Below, piece by piece: positions 31,744 through 42,473 of a stretch of 64,000 nt of DNA. The first letter of the stretch is position 1. Every line of letters begins with the position of its first letter. This DNA comes from Lachnospiraceae bacterium Zagget2 (GTDB taxonomy: Bacteria > Bacillota > Clostridia > Lachnospirales > Lachnospiraceae), in NCBI GenBank assembly GCA_001941045.1, contig MSHD01000035.1, forward strand, positions 1 to 64,000. Reading direction: 5' to 3'. The notes beneath the pieces were generated by a model. It was not told the origin of the DNA, did not search any database, and was given only the letters and a program-made list of their open reading frames with translations. Both the position numbers and the translations under genes were made by a program.

Positions 31744-34700
31744 ATCCATGTTATCGACTGGGAATCGACATCGGTTCCACCACTGTGAAAATCGCGGTGC
31801 TCGACGAGGAAAACCATTTTCTGTTCTCCGACTATGAGCGCCATTTTGCAAATATCCAGGAGACGCTGGCGGACCTTCTGGAGCGCGCCACCGAAAAGCT
31901 CGGACCGATCGACATCTGGCCCGTCATCACGGGTTCGGGCGGGCTGACGCTCGCACAGTATCTCGACGTTCCCTTCGTGCAGGAGGTCGTCGCGGTCGCG
32001 GAGGCGCTCGAGACTTACGCGCCGAAGACCGACGTGGCGATCGAGCTCGGCGGCGAGGACGCGAAGATCATCTATTTCGAGGGCGGCAACGTCGAGCAGC
32101 GCATGAACGGCATCTGCGCCGGCGGAACGGGTTCCTTCATCGACCAGATGGCCTCCCTTCTGCAGACTGACGCGAGCGGGCTCAATGAATACGCAAAAAA
32201 TTATAAGGCTCTCTACTCGATCGCGGCGCGCTGCGGCGTCTTCGCGAAGACGGACATCCAGCCCCTGATCAACGAGGGCGCGACGAAGGAGGATCTGGCG
32301 GCTTCCATCTTCCAGGCGGTCGTCAACCAGACGATCAGCGGCCTGGCCTGCGGCAAACCGATCCGCGGACACGTCGCCTTCCTCGGCGGCCCGCTGCACT
32401 TCCTCTCGGAGCTGCGCGAAAGCTTCATCCGCACGCTGAAGCTCGACGAGGAGCACACGATCATCCCAAAATTTTCCCATCTCTTCGCGGCCTCCGGCTC
32501 GGCTCTCCTCTCAAAGAGAGAGAACGCCATTCCCGCGAAGGACATGATCGACCGGCTGCACGCGAAGATCGAGATCGCCTTCGAGATCGGCCGCCTCGAC
32601 CCGCTCTTTAAAGACCAGGCCGAGTTCGACGCCTTCGAAAAGCGGCATGCGCAGGCCACCGTACAGAAGCGGGACCTTGCGAGTTATGAAGGCGACTGCT
32701 TCCTCGGCATCGACGCCGGTTCGACGACGACGAAGATCGCGCTGGTCGCGGACGACGGCTCGCTGCTCTACTCTTTCTATCACAATAACGACGGAAGCAC
32801 CCTACATATCACGCTGGAAGCACTGAAAGACCTGTTCGACCATCTGCCCGAGAAGGCGCATATCGTCCGCTCCTGCTCCACCGGCTACGGCGAGGCGCTC
32901 GTGAAGGCCGCTCTGATGCTCGACGAGGGCGAGGTCGAGACGATCTCCCACTACTACGCGGCATCCTTCTTCGACCCGGAGGTGGACTGCATTCTCGACA
33001 TCGGCGGACAGGATATGAAGTGCATCCGTATCAAAAATCAGACCGTTGACAACGTACAGCTCAACGAGGCCTGCTCGTCCGGCTGCGGCTCCTTCATTGA
33101 GACCTTTGCGAAATCGCTGAACCTCTCGATCCAGGATTTCGCGCAGGCAGCACTCTTTGCGCAGCATCCGATCGATCTGGGTACACGCTGCACGGTCTTC
33201 ATGAACTCGCGCGTCAAGCAGGCGCAGAAGGAGGGCGCGGGCGTGGACGACATCTCCGCCGGCCTCGCCTACTCAGTCATCAAGAACGCGCTTTTCAAGG
33301 TCATCAAGGTCTCGGACGCCTCCTCGCTCGGCAGTCACATCGTCGTGCAGGGCGGCACCTTCTACAACAACGCAGTACTGCGCAGTCTCGAGACGATCGC
33401 GGAGTGTGAGGTCGTTCGTCCCGACATTGCCGGTATCATGGGCGCTTTCGGCGCGGCGCTGATCGCGCGCGAGCGCTACGAGGGGCAGGCGACGACGATG
33501 CTGAGCCGCGAGGAGATGGAGGCGCTCGAATATTCGACCTCCATGACGAAGTGCCGCGGCTGCACGAACAACTGCCGCCTGACCATCAACAAATTCTCCG
33601 GCGGCCGCCGCTACATCTCCGGCAACCGCTGCGAACGCGGGCTCGGTCAGAAGAAGAAGGAAAATCCCGCGCCTAACCTCTTTGCTTACAAGCTGGAACG
33701 GCTCTTCGGCTACGAGCCACTCCCGGAAGCGGAGGCTGCGCGCGGCCTCGTCGGCATTCCGCGCGTGCTGAATATGTATGAGAACTACCCCTTCTGGTTC
33801 ACCTTCTTCACGAAGCTGAAGTACCGGGTAGTGCTCTCCCCAGACTCGACGCACGAGATCTATGAGCAGGGCATCGAGTCGATCCCCAGCGAGTCCGAGT
33901 GCTATCCGGCCAAGCTGGCGCACGGCCATATTATGTGGCTGTTGCAGCACAACATTCCGTTCATCTTCTATCCCTGCGTGCCCTATGAGCGGCAGGAGTT
34001 TGCGGACGCGAACAATCATTACAACTGCCCGATCGTCACCTCCTACGCGGAAAATATCAAGAACAACGTGGAGGAGCTGAAAAGCGAAGCGGTCGACTTC
34101 CGCAACCCCTTCCTGAGCTTTGAGTCGCTCGAGATACTGACAAAGCGGCTGATCGAGGAGTTCGAGGGCGAGCAGGGTATGACGGCGGCGGAGATCACGG
34201 AAGCCGCGAAGGCGGCCTGGGAAGAGCTGCGCCAGGAGCGCCTCGACATTACGAAAAAAGGGGAAGAAACCCTGAAATGGATGGAGGAGCACCACGCGCA
34301 CGGCATCGTGTTGGCCGGGCGCCCCTACCATGTGGACAATGAGATTAACCACGGTATCCCCGAGCTGATAAACGGCTACGGGCTCGCCGTGCTGACCGAG
34401 GACAGTGTCTCACATCTGCTCTCGGGCGAGCGGCCCTTACGCGTCATGGACCAGTGGATGTACCATTCCCGCCTCTACGCGGCCGCGGATTTCGTGAAGA
34501 CGCGCGACGACCTCGACCTGATCCAGCTGAACTCCTTCGGCTGCGGGCTCGACGCCGTGACGACCGACCAGGTGAACGAGATTTTAAGCAATTCAGGAAA
34601 AATCTACACCTGCCTCAAGATCGATGAGGTCAGCAACCTCGGCGCGGCGCGCATCCGCGTGCGCTCGCTGCTCTCGGCCATCCGCGTGCGCGAGAAGAAG

Positions 34701-35984
34701 CAGGAGAAGCGCTGCATCGTGCCCTCATCCTACGAGCGCGTGATCTTTACCGAGGAGATGCGCAAAACCTACACCATCCTCTGCCCCGACATGTCGCCGA
34801 TCCACTTCAATCTGCTGCAGCCGGCATTCCGCTCCTGCGGCTACCAGATCGACGTGCTGCCGCGGGCGGGCCGGAAAGCTGTAGACCTCGGCCTGAAATA
34901 TGTCAATAACGACGCCTGCTACCCCTCGCTGATCGTTGTCGGCCAGATCATGGAGGCTGTCCTCTCCGGTCGCTACGACCTTACGAAGACTGCCATCCTG
35001 ATCACCCAGACCGGAGGCGGCTGCCGCGCGTCGAACTATATCGGCTTTATCCGCCGTGCGCTGGAAAACGCGGGGTATCCGGATGTTCCGGTTATTTCTG
35101 TCAATTTAAGCGGACTCGAGAAGAACCCGGGCTTCAAGTATACGCCCGAGATGCTGATCAAAGCGCTCTACGGACTGATTTTCGGAGACCTGTTCATGAA
35201 GGTGCTCTACCACACCCGCCCCTACGAGATCGTACCGGGCGAGGCTAACCGGGTTTATGAACAGCTGAACGAGCGTTGCAGCCGGTTCCTGATGCAGAAA
35301 CGCCCATCCTGGAGAGGCTTTAAGCGCCTGTGCAATGAGATCGTTGAGGAGTTCGACCGCATCCTCGTGACGAATGAGCAGAAGCCGCGCGTCGGCGTCG
35401 TCGGGGAGATTCTCGTGAAATTCTCACCGTCCGCGAACAACGGTCTGGTGGATCTGCTCGAGGCAGAAGGCGCGGAAGCGGTCGTGCCGGATCTCATGGA
35501 CTTCCTGCTCTATTGCTTCAAGAATACGGAGTTCAAGGCGCAGTATCTGGGCAAGAAGAAGAGCACCGCCCGCATGGGACGGCTTGGCATCCGGGCGCTC
35601 GAATTTTTCCGCGCTCCGGCGAACAAGGCGCTGGCCAGGAGCCTGCACTTCTACCCGGCCTCAAATATCGACCACATGGCCGATATGGCGAAGGATATCG
35701 TCTCCCTCGGCAACCAGACCGGTGAGGGCTGGTTCCTGACCGGCGAGATGCTCGAGCTGATCGAGAACGACACGCCGAACATCGTCTGCACACAGCCCTT
35801 CGCCTGCCTGCCGAACCACATCGTCGGCAAGGGCGTCATCAAGGAGCTGCGCCGCCGCAACCCGGAGGCGAACATTGTCGCGATCGACTACGACCCCGGT
35901 GCGAGCGAGGTCAACCAGCTGAACCGCATCAAGCTGATGCTGAGTACAGCCTGGAAGAACCTGGAGCGCAGGAAGGAAGCATAA
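31740..35984 (+). CDS. Acyl-CoA dehydratase activase, double-ASKHA with DUF2229
   Basis: This 1414-aa fusion protein has two BadF/BadG-type ATPase (ASKHA) domains: [14 protein letters not shown] (about residue 7) and [14 protein letters not shown] (about residue 325), each with an iron-sulfur loop region ([23 protein letters not shown]). A cysteine-rich segment ([11 protein letters not shown]) and DUF2229 domains follow. Members reductively activate 2-hydroxyacyl-CoA dehydratases or related radical enzymes by ATP-driven electron injection. No dehydratase subunits are next to it, so its target is elsewhere or the C-terminal half is the dehydratase-like partner. Length is typical for the fused clostridial type. 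Confidence 0.9.
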   Translation: MNPCYRLGIDIGSTTVKIAVLDEENHFLFSDYERHFANIQETLADLLERATEKLGPIDIWPVITGSGGLTLAQYLDVPFVQEVVAVAEALETYAPKTDVAIELGGEDAKIIYFEGGNVEQRMNGICAGGTGSFIDQMASLLQTDASGLNEYAKNYKALYSIAARCGVFAKTDIQPLINEGATKEDLAASIFQAVVNQTISGLACGKPIRGHVAFLGGPLHFLSELRESFIRTLKLDEEHTIIPKFSHLFAASGSALLSKRENAIPAKDMIDRLHAKIEIAFEIGRLDPLFKDQAEFDAFEKRHAQATVQKRDLASYEGDCFLGIDAGSTTTKIALVADDGSLLYSFYHNNDGSTLHITLEALKDLFDHLPEKAHIVRSCSTGYGEALVKAALMLDEGEVETISHYYAASFFDPEVDCILDIGGQDMKCIRIKNQTVDNVQLNEACSSGCGSFIETFAKSLNLSIQDFAQAALFAQHPIDLGTRCTVFMNSRVKQAQKEGAGVDDISAGLAYSVIKNALFKVIKVSDASSLGSHIVVQGGTFYNNAVLRSLETIAECEVVRPDIAGIMGAFGAALIARERYEGQATTMLSREEMEALEYSTSMTKCRGCTNNCRLTINKFSGGRRYISGNRCERGLGQKKKENPAPNLFAYKLERLFGYEPLPEAEAARGLVGIPRVLNMYENYPFWFTFFTKLKYRVVLSPDSTHEIYEQGIESIPSESECYPAKLAHGHIMWLLQHNIPFIFYPCVPYERQEFADANNHYNCPIVTSYAENIKNNVEELKSEAVDFRNPFLSFESLEILTKRLIEEFEGEQGMTAAEITEAAKAAWEELRQERLDITKKGEETLKWMEEHHAHGIVLAGRPYHVDNEINHGIPELINGYGLAVLTEDSVSHLLSGERPLRVMDQWMYHSRLYAAADFVKTRDDLDLIQLNSFGCGLDAVTTDQVNEILSNSGKIYTCLKIDEVSNLGAARIRVRSLLSAIRVREKKQEKRCIVPSSYERVIFTEEMRKTYTILCPDMSPIHFNLLQPAFRSCGYQIDVLPRAGRKAVDLGLKYVNNDACYPSLIVVGQIMEAVLSGRYDLTKTAILITQTGGGCRASNYIGFIRRALENAGYPDVPVISVNLSGLEKNPGFKYTPEMLIKALYGLIFGDLFMKVLYHTRPYEIVPGEANRVYEQLNERCSRFLMQKRPSWRGFKRLCNEIVEEFDRILVTNEQKPRVGVVGEILVKFSPSANNGLVDLLEAEGAEAVVPDLMDFLLYCFKNTEFKAQYLGKKKSTARMGRLGIRALEFFRAPANKALARSLHFYPASNIDHMADMAKDIVSLGNQTGEGWFLTGEMLELIENDTPNIVCTQPFACLPNHIVGKGVIKELRRRNPEANIVAIDYDPGASEVNQLNRIKLMLSTAWKNLERRKEA

Positions 35985-35987
35985 ATC

Positions 35988-36935
35988 ATGAAATTAAGAT
36001 ACGGAATCCTCAGCACCTCTTCCATCACCCCGCGCTTCATCGCCGCCGTCCGCGATACCGCCAGCAGCGAGGTGCTGGCGCTCGCCTCCCGCAGTCTCGA
36101 TCAGGCGAAGGAAAAAGCACGGCTATGGAACGTGCCTCGCGCCTACGGCAGCTACGAGGAGCTGCTCGCCGACCCGGACATCGACGTCGTCTACGTCTCG
36201 ATGGTAAACAGCCTGCACTATCAGTACGCGAAGCTGGCACTGGAGAGCGGACACCACGTGCTCTGCGAGAAGCCCTGCACACTGTCCGCGGAGGATTCCC
36301 GTAATTTATTCGCAATCGCACGGGAAAAGGGGAAATTTTTCATGGAGGCCGAAAAGGTCGTCTTCCTCCCCGTCATGCGGGAAATCAAACAGATGATCGC
36401 GGAGGGCGTCCTCGGAAAAGTTACAATGGCGGATTTCTCCAGTTCCTTCGATCCGGGCTACAATTCCTGGTTCTTCAGCGAGGAGCTCGGCGGCGGCCCT
36501 CTCTACTCGAACGGCGTCTACTGCCTGCAGCTACTGCAGTATCTTTTCGACAGCAAAGTCACCAAGGCGCAGGGACTCTGCACGCGCAGCGCTTCCGGAG
36601 TAGAGGATCAGTTCGCCATGAGCTTCCTGCTGGAAAACGGACTGCTCGCCGCAAATAAGACCAGCACCCGCTCTGAAACCTCCCACTCCGGCTGGCTCTA
36701 CGGCGAAAAAGCCCGCGTCGAAATTCCATCCTACTGGAAAGCGCGCGAGGCGACGATTCATTTCAGCGACGGCAGCGTAAAGACACTTTCTTACCCCTGC
36801 GAGCACGAGCTCATCTACGAGGTGGAGCACGTCGCGGACTGCATCAAAAAAGGGCTCAACGAGAGCCCTGTCATGACAGAAGAGATGACCGTATCGGCCA
36901 TCTCCATCCTGCGTTCTGTCAAAGAATCCTTTTAA
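35988..36935 (+). CDS. Gfo/Idh/MocA family oxidoreductase
   Basis: This 315-aa protein has an N-terminal Rossmann fold (RYGILSTSSITPRFIAAV, with a non-canonical nucleotide loop) and the signature VLCEKPCTLSAEDSR with the catalytic Lys-Pro. The C-terminal alpha/beta domain begins around residue 130 (GKVTMADFSSSFDPGYN). These enzymes oxidise or reduce sugars or related polyols with NAD(P). The substrate is unknown. It starts 3 nt after the activase stop and is probably co-transcribed. Confidence 0.88.
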   Translation: MKLRYGILSTSSITPRFIAAVRDTASSEVLALASRSLDQAKEKARLWNVPRAYGSYEELLADPDIDVVYVSMVNSLHYQYAKLALESGHHVLCEKPCTLSAEDSRNLFAIAREKGKFFMEAEKVVFLPVMREIKQMIAEGVLGKVTMADFSSSFDPGYNSWFFSEELGGGPLYSNGVYCLQLLQYLFDSKVTKAQGLCTRSASGVEDQFAMSFLLENGLLAANKTSTRSETSHSGWLYGEKARVEIPSYWKAREATIHFSDGSVKTLSYPCEHELIYEVEHVADCIKKGLNESPVMTEEMTVSAISILRSVKESF

Positions 36936-36945
36936 GTTTGTTATT

Positions 36946-37620
36946 CTACCGGTTCTCGATCTGCCAGTCGATCGGCGTGCGGCCATTTCGCGTAAGGAAC
37001 TCGTTCGTCCTGCTGAAATGGCGGCAGCCGAAGAAGCCGCGGTAAGCCGAGAGTGGACTCGGGTGCGGTGCCTCGAGGATCAGATGCTTTGGATTATTCA
37101 GCATCTCCTTCTTGCGGCGGGCCGGCGTCCCCCAAAGCAGGAAGACGATCGGCCGGTCCTGCTCGTTCAGCACGCGGATCGCCGCGTCGGTGAACTCCTC
37201 CCAGCCGATGCCGCGGTGGGAATTCGCCTGATGTGCACGCACGGTCAGCACCGTGTTCAGCAGCATGACGCCCTGCCTGGCCCACTTCTCAAGGTAACCA
37301 TTATTGGGAATGTAGCAGCCACAGTCGTCGTGCAACTCCTGATAGATATTCACGAGCGAAGGCGGAATCTCGACGTCTGGCTTCACCGAAAAACACAGGC
37401 CGTGCGCCTGCCCCTCCCCGTGGTAGGGATCCTGCCCGAGGATGACGACCTTCACCTCCTTCAATGGGGTGAATGCAAATGCATTGAAAATATCATCCGC
37501 CGGAGGAAAAATCAGACGGGTGTTATATTCCTGTTTAATTGTCTTATAAAGCTTCGCATAGTATGGTTTGCCGAATTCCGGCTTCAAGGGTTCTAACCAG
37601 TCATTCGCTATTGCGGCCAT
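36946..37620 (-). CDS. ung: Uracil-DNA glycosylase
   Basis: This 224-aa family 1 enzyme has the water-activating motif VILGQDPYHGEGQAHGLCFS and the DNA-clamp HPSPLSAYRGFFGC, with LLLNTVLTVRA and VFLLWGTPARR between. It removes uracil from DNA as the first step of base-excision repair. It converges with the oxidoreductase gene and lies 16 nt downstream of hisF on the same strand. Confidence 0.97.
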   Translation of the reverse strand: MAAIANDWLEPLKPEFGKPYYAKLYKTIKQEYNTRLIFPPADDIFNAFAFTPLKEVKVVILGQDPYHGEGQAHGLCFSVKPDVEIPPSLVNIYQELHDDCGCYIPNNGYLEKWARQGVMLLNTVLTVRAHQANSHRGIGWEEFTDAAIRVLNEQDRPIVFLLWGTPARRKKEMLNNPKHLILEAPHPSPLSAYRGFFGCRHFSRTNEFLTRNGRTPIDWQIENR

Positions 37621-37636
37621 TTCCCGTTCCTCCTTC

Positions 37637-38398
37637 TCACAGGCGCACCGATATGCCCTGCTCCCGCAGATATTCCTTCACCTGCCGGATCTCCAGCTCC
37701 TTGTAATGAAACAGTGACGCCGCCAGCGCTGCATCCGCTTTCCCTTCCGTCAATGCATCCCGGAAATGTTCAAGCGTTCCCGCGCCGCCCGATGCGATCA
37801 CCGGCACCGGCACATTTTCCGCGATCGTCCTCGTAAGCTCGATATCATAACCGGCCTTCGTGCCATCGCAGTCCATACTCGTCAGCAGAATCTCGCCAGC
37901 GCCGAGCTCACAGACCCGCATGGCCCACTCGACTGCGTCGATGCCCATATCCACACGGCCTCCGTTTTTATAAATCGTCCAGCCGCTCCCATCAGCCCTG
38001 CGCTTCGCATCAATGGCCACGACCACGCACTGACTGCCGAACTTGTCCGCCGCCTCGCTGATCAGCTCCGGCCGCAGAATCGCCGCGGAATTCACCGAAA
38101 TCTTGTCCGCGCCCTCGCGCAGCAGCAGGCGAAAATCCTCGACCGTGCGGATACCGCCGCCGACCGTGAAGGGAATGAAAACCGTCTCCGCCACGCGGCG
38201 CACCATATCCACGACCGTCTTCCTCGCGTCCGAGGAGGCCGTGATATCGAGAAAGACCAGCTCGTCCGCGCCCGCACGGTCGTAAGCAGCACCCACGGCG
38301 ACCGGATCACCGGCGTCCCTGAGATTGACAAAATTGACGCCCTTCACGACGCGCCCCGCGTTCACATCCAGACAGGGAATAATTCTCTTTGTAAACAT
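37637..38398 (-). CDS. hisF: Imidazole glycerol phosphate synthase cyclase subunit HisF
   Basis: This 253-aa TIM barrel begins [19 protein letters not shown], with catalytic Asp in CLDV and in VVAIDAKRR, and phosphate-binding [10 protein letters not shown] and [11 protein letters not shown]. With HisH it forms IGP and AICAR from PRFAR in histidine synthesis, using ammonia channelled from HisH. The start at 38398 has AAGGAGGAG upstream. hisH is 10 nt upstream on the same strand. No other his genes are in the window. Confidence 0.97.
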   Translation of the reverse strand: MFTKRIIPCLDVNAGRVVKGVNFVNLRDAGDPVAVGAAYDRAGADELVFLDITASSDARKTVVDMVRRVAETVFIPFTVGGGIRTVEDFRLLLREGADKISVNSAAILRPELISEAADKFGSQCVVVAIDAKRRADGSGWTIYKNGGRVDMGIDAVEWAMRVCELGAGEILLTSMDCDGTKAGYDIELTRTIAENVPVPVIASGGAGTLEHFRDALTEGKADAALAASLFHYKELEIRQVKEYLREQGISVRL

Positions 38399-38408
38399 CC
38401 GCTCCTCC

Positions 38409-39017
38409 TTACGCCAGTTCCGCAAAATTCTTCAGCATTTTCAGACCGACCCCGCCGCTCTTTTCCGGGTGGAACTGACAGGCGAACACATTGCCACACT
38501 CGACCGCCGCGTGAATGCGCGTGCCGTACTGCGTCGCCGCCGTCACGATCTGTTCATTCTTTGCCTTTAAATAATAGGAGTGGACAAAATAGACATAGGG
38601 ATGTTCCGAAATGCCTCTGAACAGGCGTCCCCCGTTCTGAAGTTCCAGTGAGTTCCAGCCCATATGAGGAATCTTGAGACCTTCCGCTTCCGGAATTTTC
38701 AGGATCTCTCCTTCCAGAATGCCAATACCCTGTGCACCGGGGGACTCCTCGCTGCGCTCAAACAGAAGCTGTAATCCCAGGCAGATGCCCAGGAACGGCC
38801 TGCCGTCCGCCGCCACTTCCCGGATCACGTCGATAAGATCATATTTCTCCAGGTGCCGCATGGCGTCGCCGAAAGAACCCACCCCCGGCAGAATCACCTT
38901 GTCTGCGTTCAGGAGCCGCTCCCGGTCCCTCGTTACCCAGACTTCCTGCCCCAGTAGAACCAGCGCCTTCTCCACGCTCCGGATATTCCCCGCATCGTAG
39001 TCGATAATCGCTATCAT
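38409..39017 (-). CDS. hisH: Imidazole glycerol phosphate synthase glutaminase subunit HisH
   Basis: This 202-aa class I glutamine amidotransferase has the nucleophile Cys in [13 protein letters not shown], and His-Glu in [11 protein letters not shown]. It supplies ammonia to HisF. The start at 39017 ([11 protein letters not shown]) follows GAAGGAAGAGG; the track adds 14 residues. A hairpin terminator for the upstream methyl-transfer operon lies just before it. Confidence 0.97.
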   Translation of the reverse strand: MIAIIDYDAGNIRSVEKALVLLGQEVWVTRDRERLLNADKVILPGVGSFGDAMRHLEKYDLIDVIREVAADGRPFLGICLGLQLLFERSEESPGAQGIGILEGEILKIPEAEGLKIPHMGWNSLELQNGGRLFRGISEHPYVYFVHSYYLKAKNEQIVTAATQYGTRIHAAVECGNVFACQFHPEKSGGVGLKMLKNFAELA

Positions 39018-39098
39018 TCTGCCTCTTCCTTCTTTCGATATAATGGTTAAGTATAGCACGAAATGTGGTCCTTGACCACTGAATTTTTCTCATAAACA

Positions 39099-39130
39099 GG
39101 AGATGGAGCCGACAATGCGGCTCCATCTCC
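39099..39130 (-). terminator. Hairpin after corrinoid protein gene
   Basis: A perfect 13-bp inverted repeat GGAGATGGAGCCG...CGGCTCCATCTCC has a 6-nt loop, about 30 nt past the corrinoid protein stop on the minus strand. The following sequence TGTTTATGAG is only weakly T-rich, so termination may be partial, or the hairpin may act as an mRNA stabiliser. Confidence 0.65.
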
Positions 39131-39160
39131 TGCGATCGGACTAAACTTAAACAGATACAT

Positions 39161-39796
39161 CTATGCTACAAGCTCTTTCGCCCTCTGTGCGCAAGAGGCA
39201 GCATCCTCAGTATAGGCATCAGCACCAATCTCATCCGCAAAAGCCTGCGTGATCGGAGCTCCGCCAACCATAACCTTAATCTTCGAGCGGAACGGCTGTG
39301 CGTTCAGAAGCTCAACCGCTTCTCTCAGAGCCGGCATCGTCGTGGTCAGAAGTGCAGAACAGCAGATAATCTTTGTATCCGGATTCTGCCCATAGGTCTC
39401 TACAAATTTCTCCTTCGGAACATCGACGCCGAGATCAATCACTTCAAAGCCCGAGGACTCCAGCATCATCGCGACAAGGTTCTTGCCAATGTCATGCAGA
39501 TCGCCTGCAACTGTTCCGATAATAACCTTGCCAGCAGCTCCTGCCACACCGGTTGCAAGATGGGGCTTCAGCACCTCAACGCCCTTCTTCATGGCTCTCG
39601 CCGCAACCAGCATCTCCGGCACGAAGATCTCTCCGCTCTTGAACTTTGCACCGACCTCGTCCATAGCCGCGATCATGCCTTCATTCAGAACTGCCGTGGA
39701 ATCACAACCCGCATCCAGAGCTTCCTGTACTGCTGCTCCTACAAGCTTTGCCTTACCTTTTACTACCAGATCATAAACTTCCTGAATTCCTGCCAT
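39161..39796 (-). CDS. Corrinoid-binding methyl-carrier protein
   Basis: This 211-aa protein has an N-terminal four-helix cap (EVYDLVVKGKAKLVGAAVQE) and a C-terminal B12-binding Rossmann domain with the base-off/His-on motif in VAGDLHDIGKNLVAMML (DxHxxG), then SGFEVIDLGVDVPKEKF and GGAPITQAFA. It carries a methyl group on cobalt between a substrate methyltransferase and an acceptor, as in MtaC, MtbC and MttC relatives. It lies about 100 nt downstream of a methyltetrahydrofolate-type methyltransferase gene. The donor substrate is not given by the sequence. Confidence 0.93.
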   Translation of the reverse strand: MAGIQEVYDLVVKGKAKLVGAAVQEALDAGCDSTAVLNEGMIAAMDEVGAKFKSGEIFVPEMLVAARAMKKGVEVLKPHLATGVAGAAGKVIIGTVAGDLHDIGKNLVAMMLESSGFEVIDLGVDVPKEKFVETYGQNPDTKIICCSALLTTTMPALREAVELLNAQPFRSKIKVMVGGAPITQAFADEIGADAYTEDAASCAQRAKELVA

Positions 39797-39894
39797 TTTG
39801 TTTTTCCTCCATATTTTAAATGTTATATTTTTTTGAGCGGCTGACGCGGGCGAATGGCGTTCCCCTGCATCGTCGCCTGTGGCCTTATGTATGC

Positions 39895-40698
39895 TTATTT
39901 CTTCGGTCCGAAGATGCCCTCTCTGTAAGCACTGATGTACTCCATGCAGTAGTCATCCTGACCCAGAAGTGCCTCCGTCGCGTAAATAACGCCCATCATA
40001 TCCCTGTTCAGCGGATCAAGAATGGCACTGTCCAGTCCTGCCTTCATCGCAAGAACCGTAAATCCAAGGTTCACCATCTTTCTGACCGGAAGATTGAAGG
40101 AGATATTGCTGACCGCAGCGGTGATATGAATGCTCGGGCAGCGTCCGCGCACCGTGCTGATGACCTCCTCATTCAGTGCAATTCCATCCTCTGAGGTGCA
40201 GAGCATCTCAACCAGCGGATCAATATGCATCTGAGACTGCTTGATCCCATACTCATCTGCTTTCTTCAGAATATAATCGAAGACCCTCAGGCGATCCGCA
40301 GCACTCTTCGGAATTCCCGTATCATCAGACAGCAGGCAGATTACTTCCCACTTGGTCCCGGCAATCAGCGGGAACAGCTTATCAATCTTGTCTCCCTCAC
40401 CGGACACGGAATTGACCAGGCCGGGCTTATTCACATAGGGAATCACCTGCGCAAGTACATCTGCGCTGGGGCTGTCTACAGAAATCGGAAGATCCGTCGC
40501 TTCCTGAATACAATCGATCATCCATTTCAGCGTCTCAACTTCCTCCGCCTCCGGCACCGATGCACAGCAGTCAATAAAAGTAGCTCCCGCGTCAGCCTGT
40601 GCCTTTGCTCTGTTTTTAATGAATTCCGCATCCCGCTTTGCGATGGCGTCCGCAACGACCGGGATGGAACCATTGATCTTTTCCCCAATAATAATCAA
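39895..40698 (-). CDS. Methyltetrahydrofolate:corrinoid methyltransferase-type protein
   Basis: This 267-aa pterin-binding TIM barrel begins MIIIGEKINGSIPVVADAIA, with AQADAGATFIDCCAS, LPISVDSPSADV, NSVSGEGDKIDKL and MHIDPLVEMLC. These match the AcsE/MtgA-type enzymes that move methyl between a corrinoid protein and tetrahydrofolate. It probably passes methyl groups from the adjacent corrinoid protein to tetrahydrofolate, feeding one-carbon metabolism, or runs in the reverse sense. The gene is divergent from a PucR-type regulator. Confidence 0.92.
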   Translation of the reverse strand: MIIIGEKINGSIPVVADAIAKRDAEFIKNRAKAQADAGATFIDCCASVPEAEEVETLKWMIDCIQEATDLPISVDSPSADVLAQVIPYVNKPGLVNSVSGEGDKIDKLFPLIAGTKWEVICLLSDDTGIPKSAADRLRVFDYILKKADEYGIKQSQMHIDPLVEMLCTSEDGIALNEEVISTVRGRCPSIHITAAVSNISFNLPVRKMVNLGFTVLAMKAGLDSAILDPLNRDMMGVIYATEALLGQDDYCMEYISAYREGIFGPKK

Positions 40699-40765
40699 AT
40701 CCTGTGTCCTCCTTTTTATAAATGATGCACAGCTTCAAATGAAACGTTTTCAATGATTCTGTACA

Positions 40766-40906
40766 TTTTTCCTATGTGTATAAATATACCACTCCTTCCG
40801 CACTTTCTCCATCTTCAAAATCGTCTATTTTCAAATTGTTTTTCCTACGTTTTGTAGGAAAAACCCGTTTTCTCCCATTGTATCTTTTCCGTTTTCAGAG
40901 TATAAT
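40766..40906. promoter_or_regulatory. Divergent control region with TTTTTCCTAC palindrome
   Basis: A perfect 10-bp inverted repeat TTTTTCCTAC-GTTTT-GTAGGAAAAA (40839-40863) and an extra half site TTTTTCCTA (40766-40774) lie between the methyltransferase gene and the PucR-type gene. On the plus strand TTGTAT, a 17-bp spacer and a perfect TATAAT (40878-40906) form a promoter for the regulator gene; the palindrome lies 14 bp upstream of that -35 box. It is a likely regulator-binding site. The rest of the gap shows only AT-rich sequence. Confidence 0.7.
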
Positions 40907-40936
40907 GAAAAAAATATCGAAAAAGGACCGAACCAT

Positions 40937-42463
40937 ATGAAACTGAGCGCACTTCTGATCACCTGGCATCTGAAGAAAAAATACACCCTGGCGGTCTCTG
41001 ACTGGCTGTCCGCCGAGCCGCATCTTAGATACCCGCTCACCTACGATGGAAAAGGGAATCTCGAAGACGGCATTCTCTACATGTCGGACGATCCGGATTT
41101 TGCGATGCCTTCTCACAAACTGTCGAAGACTTTCCTGATTCTTACCGGAGCGGCATTTCACGTCTCTCCCTCCGATTATCCGAATCTCTGCATTTTACCG
41201 GAATCCGTTTCTCTGCGGGAACTGGCCTCCTTTTTGCAGGAAATCTTTGCACTCTATGAAGAATGGAACCAGTCGCTGTTCGACTCCCGGCTGAGCAGCG
41301 CTTCCATTCAGCAGTTGCTTGACCTGACTGACCGCGTCATTCCAAATCCCATGATGCTTGTCGGTATGGATTTTACAGTGATTGCTTCCAAGAAGACTGC
41401 TTTCGGACGCATGGAGCCCCCGATTCTTGGTTCTGATGAGGAGACGCGGGATCTGGTCAATGCGCTCAAGAGTGACCAGAACTATGAGGAGGCTGCATAC
41501 CGGACCGGCTACTTCTATTATCCGGGAAACCAGATCGCTGCTCCTTCCCTCTGTGTCAATATTTTCCAGCAGGAGCGGGCTTCTTTTCGCCTGATGATCA
41601 ACGAGGGAGAGGTACCGCTTGACGACACCTTCGGCTTTCTGCTGGAACATCTGGCGCGGATGGTATCGCATGCGCTGGCGGTAAACCCGATGGCCGACCA
41701 CAGTTCCGCCCTCTCACTGCATCAGATTTTCAGGACTCTGCTGACCGACCCGAGCGCAGACTATGTGGAGATCAGCCAGCAGTTTTCCAGCGCCGGATGG
41801 CTCTCCTCACACAGCTACCAGTGCATTCTCCTGAAGACCGGTATTCTCGACTTCAAGAACCTCACGCTGCGTTCAATCTGCAGCTACGCAGAGAACACCA
41901 TTCCGGCCTCCTGCGCCGTGGAGCACCAGGGTAACGTGGTCGTCTATGTGAATCTCGACCTGTGCAGCCTTTCGCCCGATGAAGTCTCACAGAAGCTGGC
42001 GAATTTCATCCGCGACAGTCTCCTGAACGCAGGCTACAGCCGGAAAATGCTCGGACACTTTAACTTTCAGCGCCAATATCAGCAGGCCACGATCGCTCTG
42101 CAGGTGGGGCGCCGCATCAATCCTTCGCTCTGGATTCATCACTTCAACCAGGATATCGCGCTGCGCTATATCATGGAGCAGAGCACAAAAAAGCTTCCCG
42201 CGTACATGATCTGTCACGAGAAGCTGATTGCCCTGAAAAATGCTGACGCCGGCAGCCACACACAGCTCTACCGAACGCTGCGCTGTTACCTGGAAAACCA
42301 CCAGAGCATTACCCGCACCGCGGAAGCGCTGTTTATCCACCGCAGTACGCTGCTGTACCGGCTGGAGAAAATCCGCGATTTCATGAAATCCGACTTTTCC
42401 AAACCGGACGAGCTGCTCTATCTGCTCCTGTCCTTCCATCTTCTGGAGATGGAAGGAGACTGA
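40937..42463 (+). CDS. PucR-family transcriptional regulator (methyl-transfer cluster)
   Basis: This 508-aa protein has an N-terminal sensory half without a recognisable motif and a C-terminal PucR helix-turn-helix (LRCYLENHQSITRTAEALFI, HRSTLLYRLEKI). The C-terminal layout matches PucR/CdaR-type activators of catabolic genes. It is divergent from the corrinoid/methyltransferase pair, with a palindromic site between them, so it probably controls that cluster. AAAGGA precedes the ATG. A second such regulator is encoded at 55564. Confidence 0.88.
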   Translation: MKLSALLITWHLKKKYTLAVSDWLSAEPHLRYPLTYDGKGNLEDGILYMSDDPDFAMPSHKLSKTFLILTGAAFHVSPSDYPNLCILPESVSLRELASFLQEIFALYEEWNQSLFDSRLSSASIQQLLDLTDRVIPNPMMLVGMDFTVIASKKTAFGRMEPPILGSDEETRDLVNALKSDQNYEEAAYRTGYFYYPGNQIAAPSLCVNIFQQERASFRLMINEGEVPLDDTFGFLLEHLARMVSHALAVNPMADHSSALSLHQIFRTLLTDPSADYVEISQQFSSAGWLSSHSYQCILLKTGILDFKNLTLRSICSYAENTIPASCAVEHQGNVVVYVNLDLCSLSPDEVSQKLANFIRDSLLNAGYSRKMLGHFNFQRQYQQATIALQVGRRINPSLWIHHFNQDIALRYIMEQSTKKLPAYMICHEKLIALKNADAGSHTQLYRTLRCYLENHQSITRTAEALFIHRSTLLYRLEKIRDFMKSDFSKPDELLYLLLSFHLLEMEGD

Positions 42464-42473
42464 AGAGCAGATC

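Noticed and set aside
33273-34352. 359-aa ORF on the minus strand
   Set aside because: It is antisense to the dehydratase activase gene; GC-rich codon bias opens the reverse frame.
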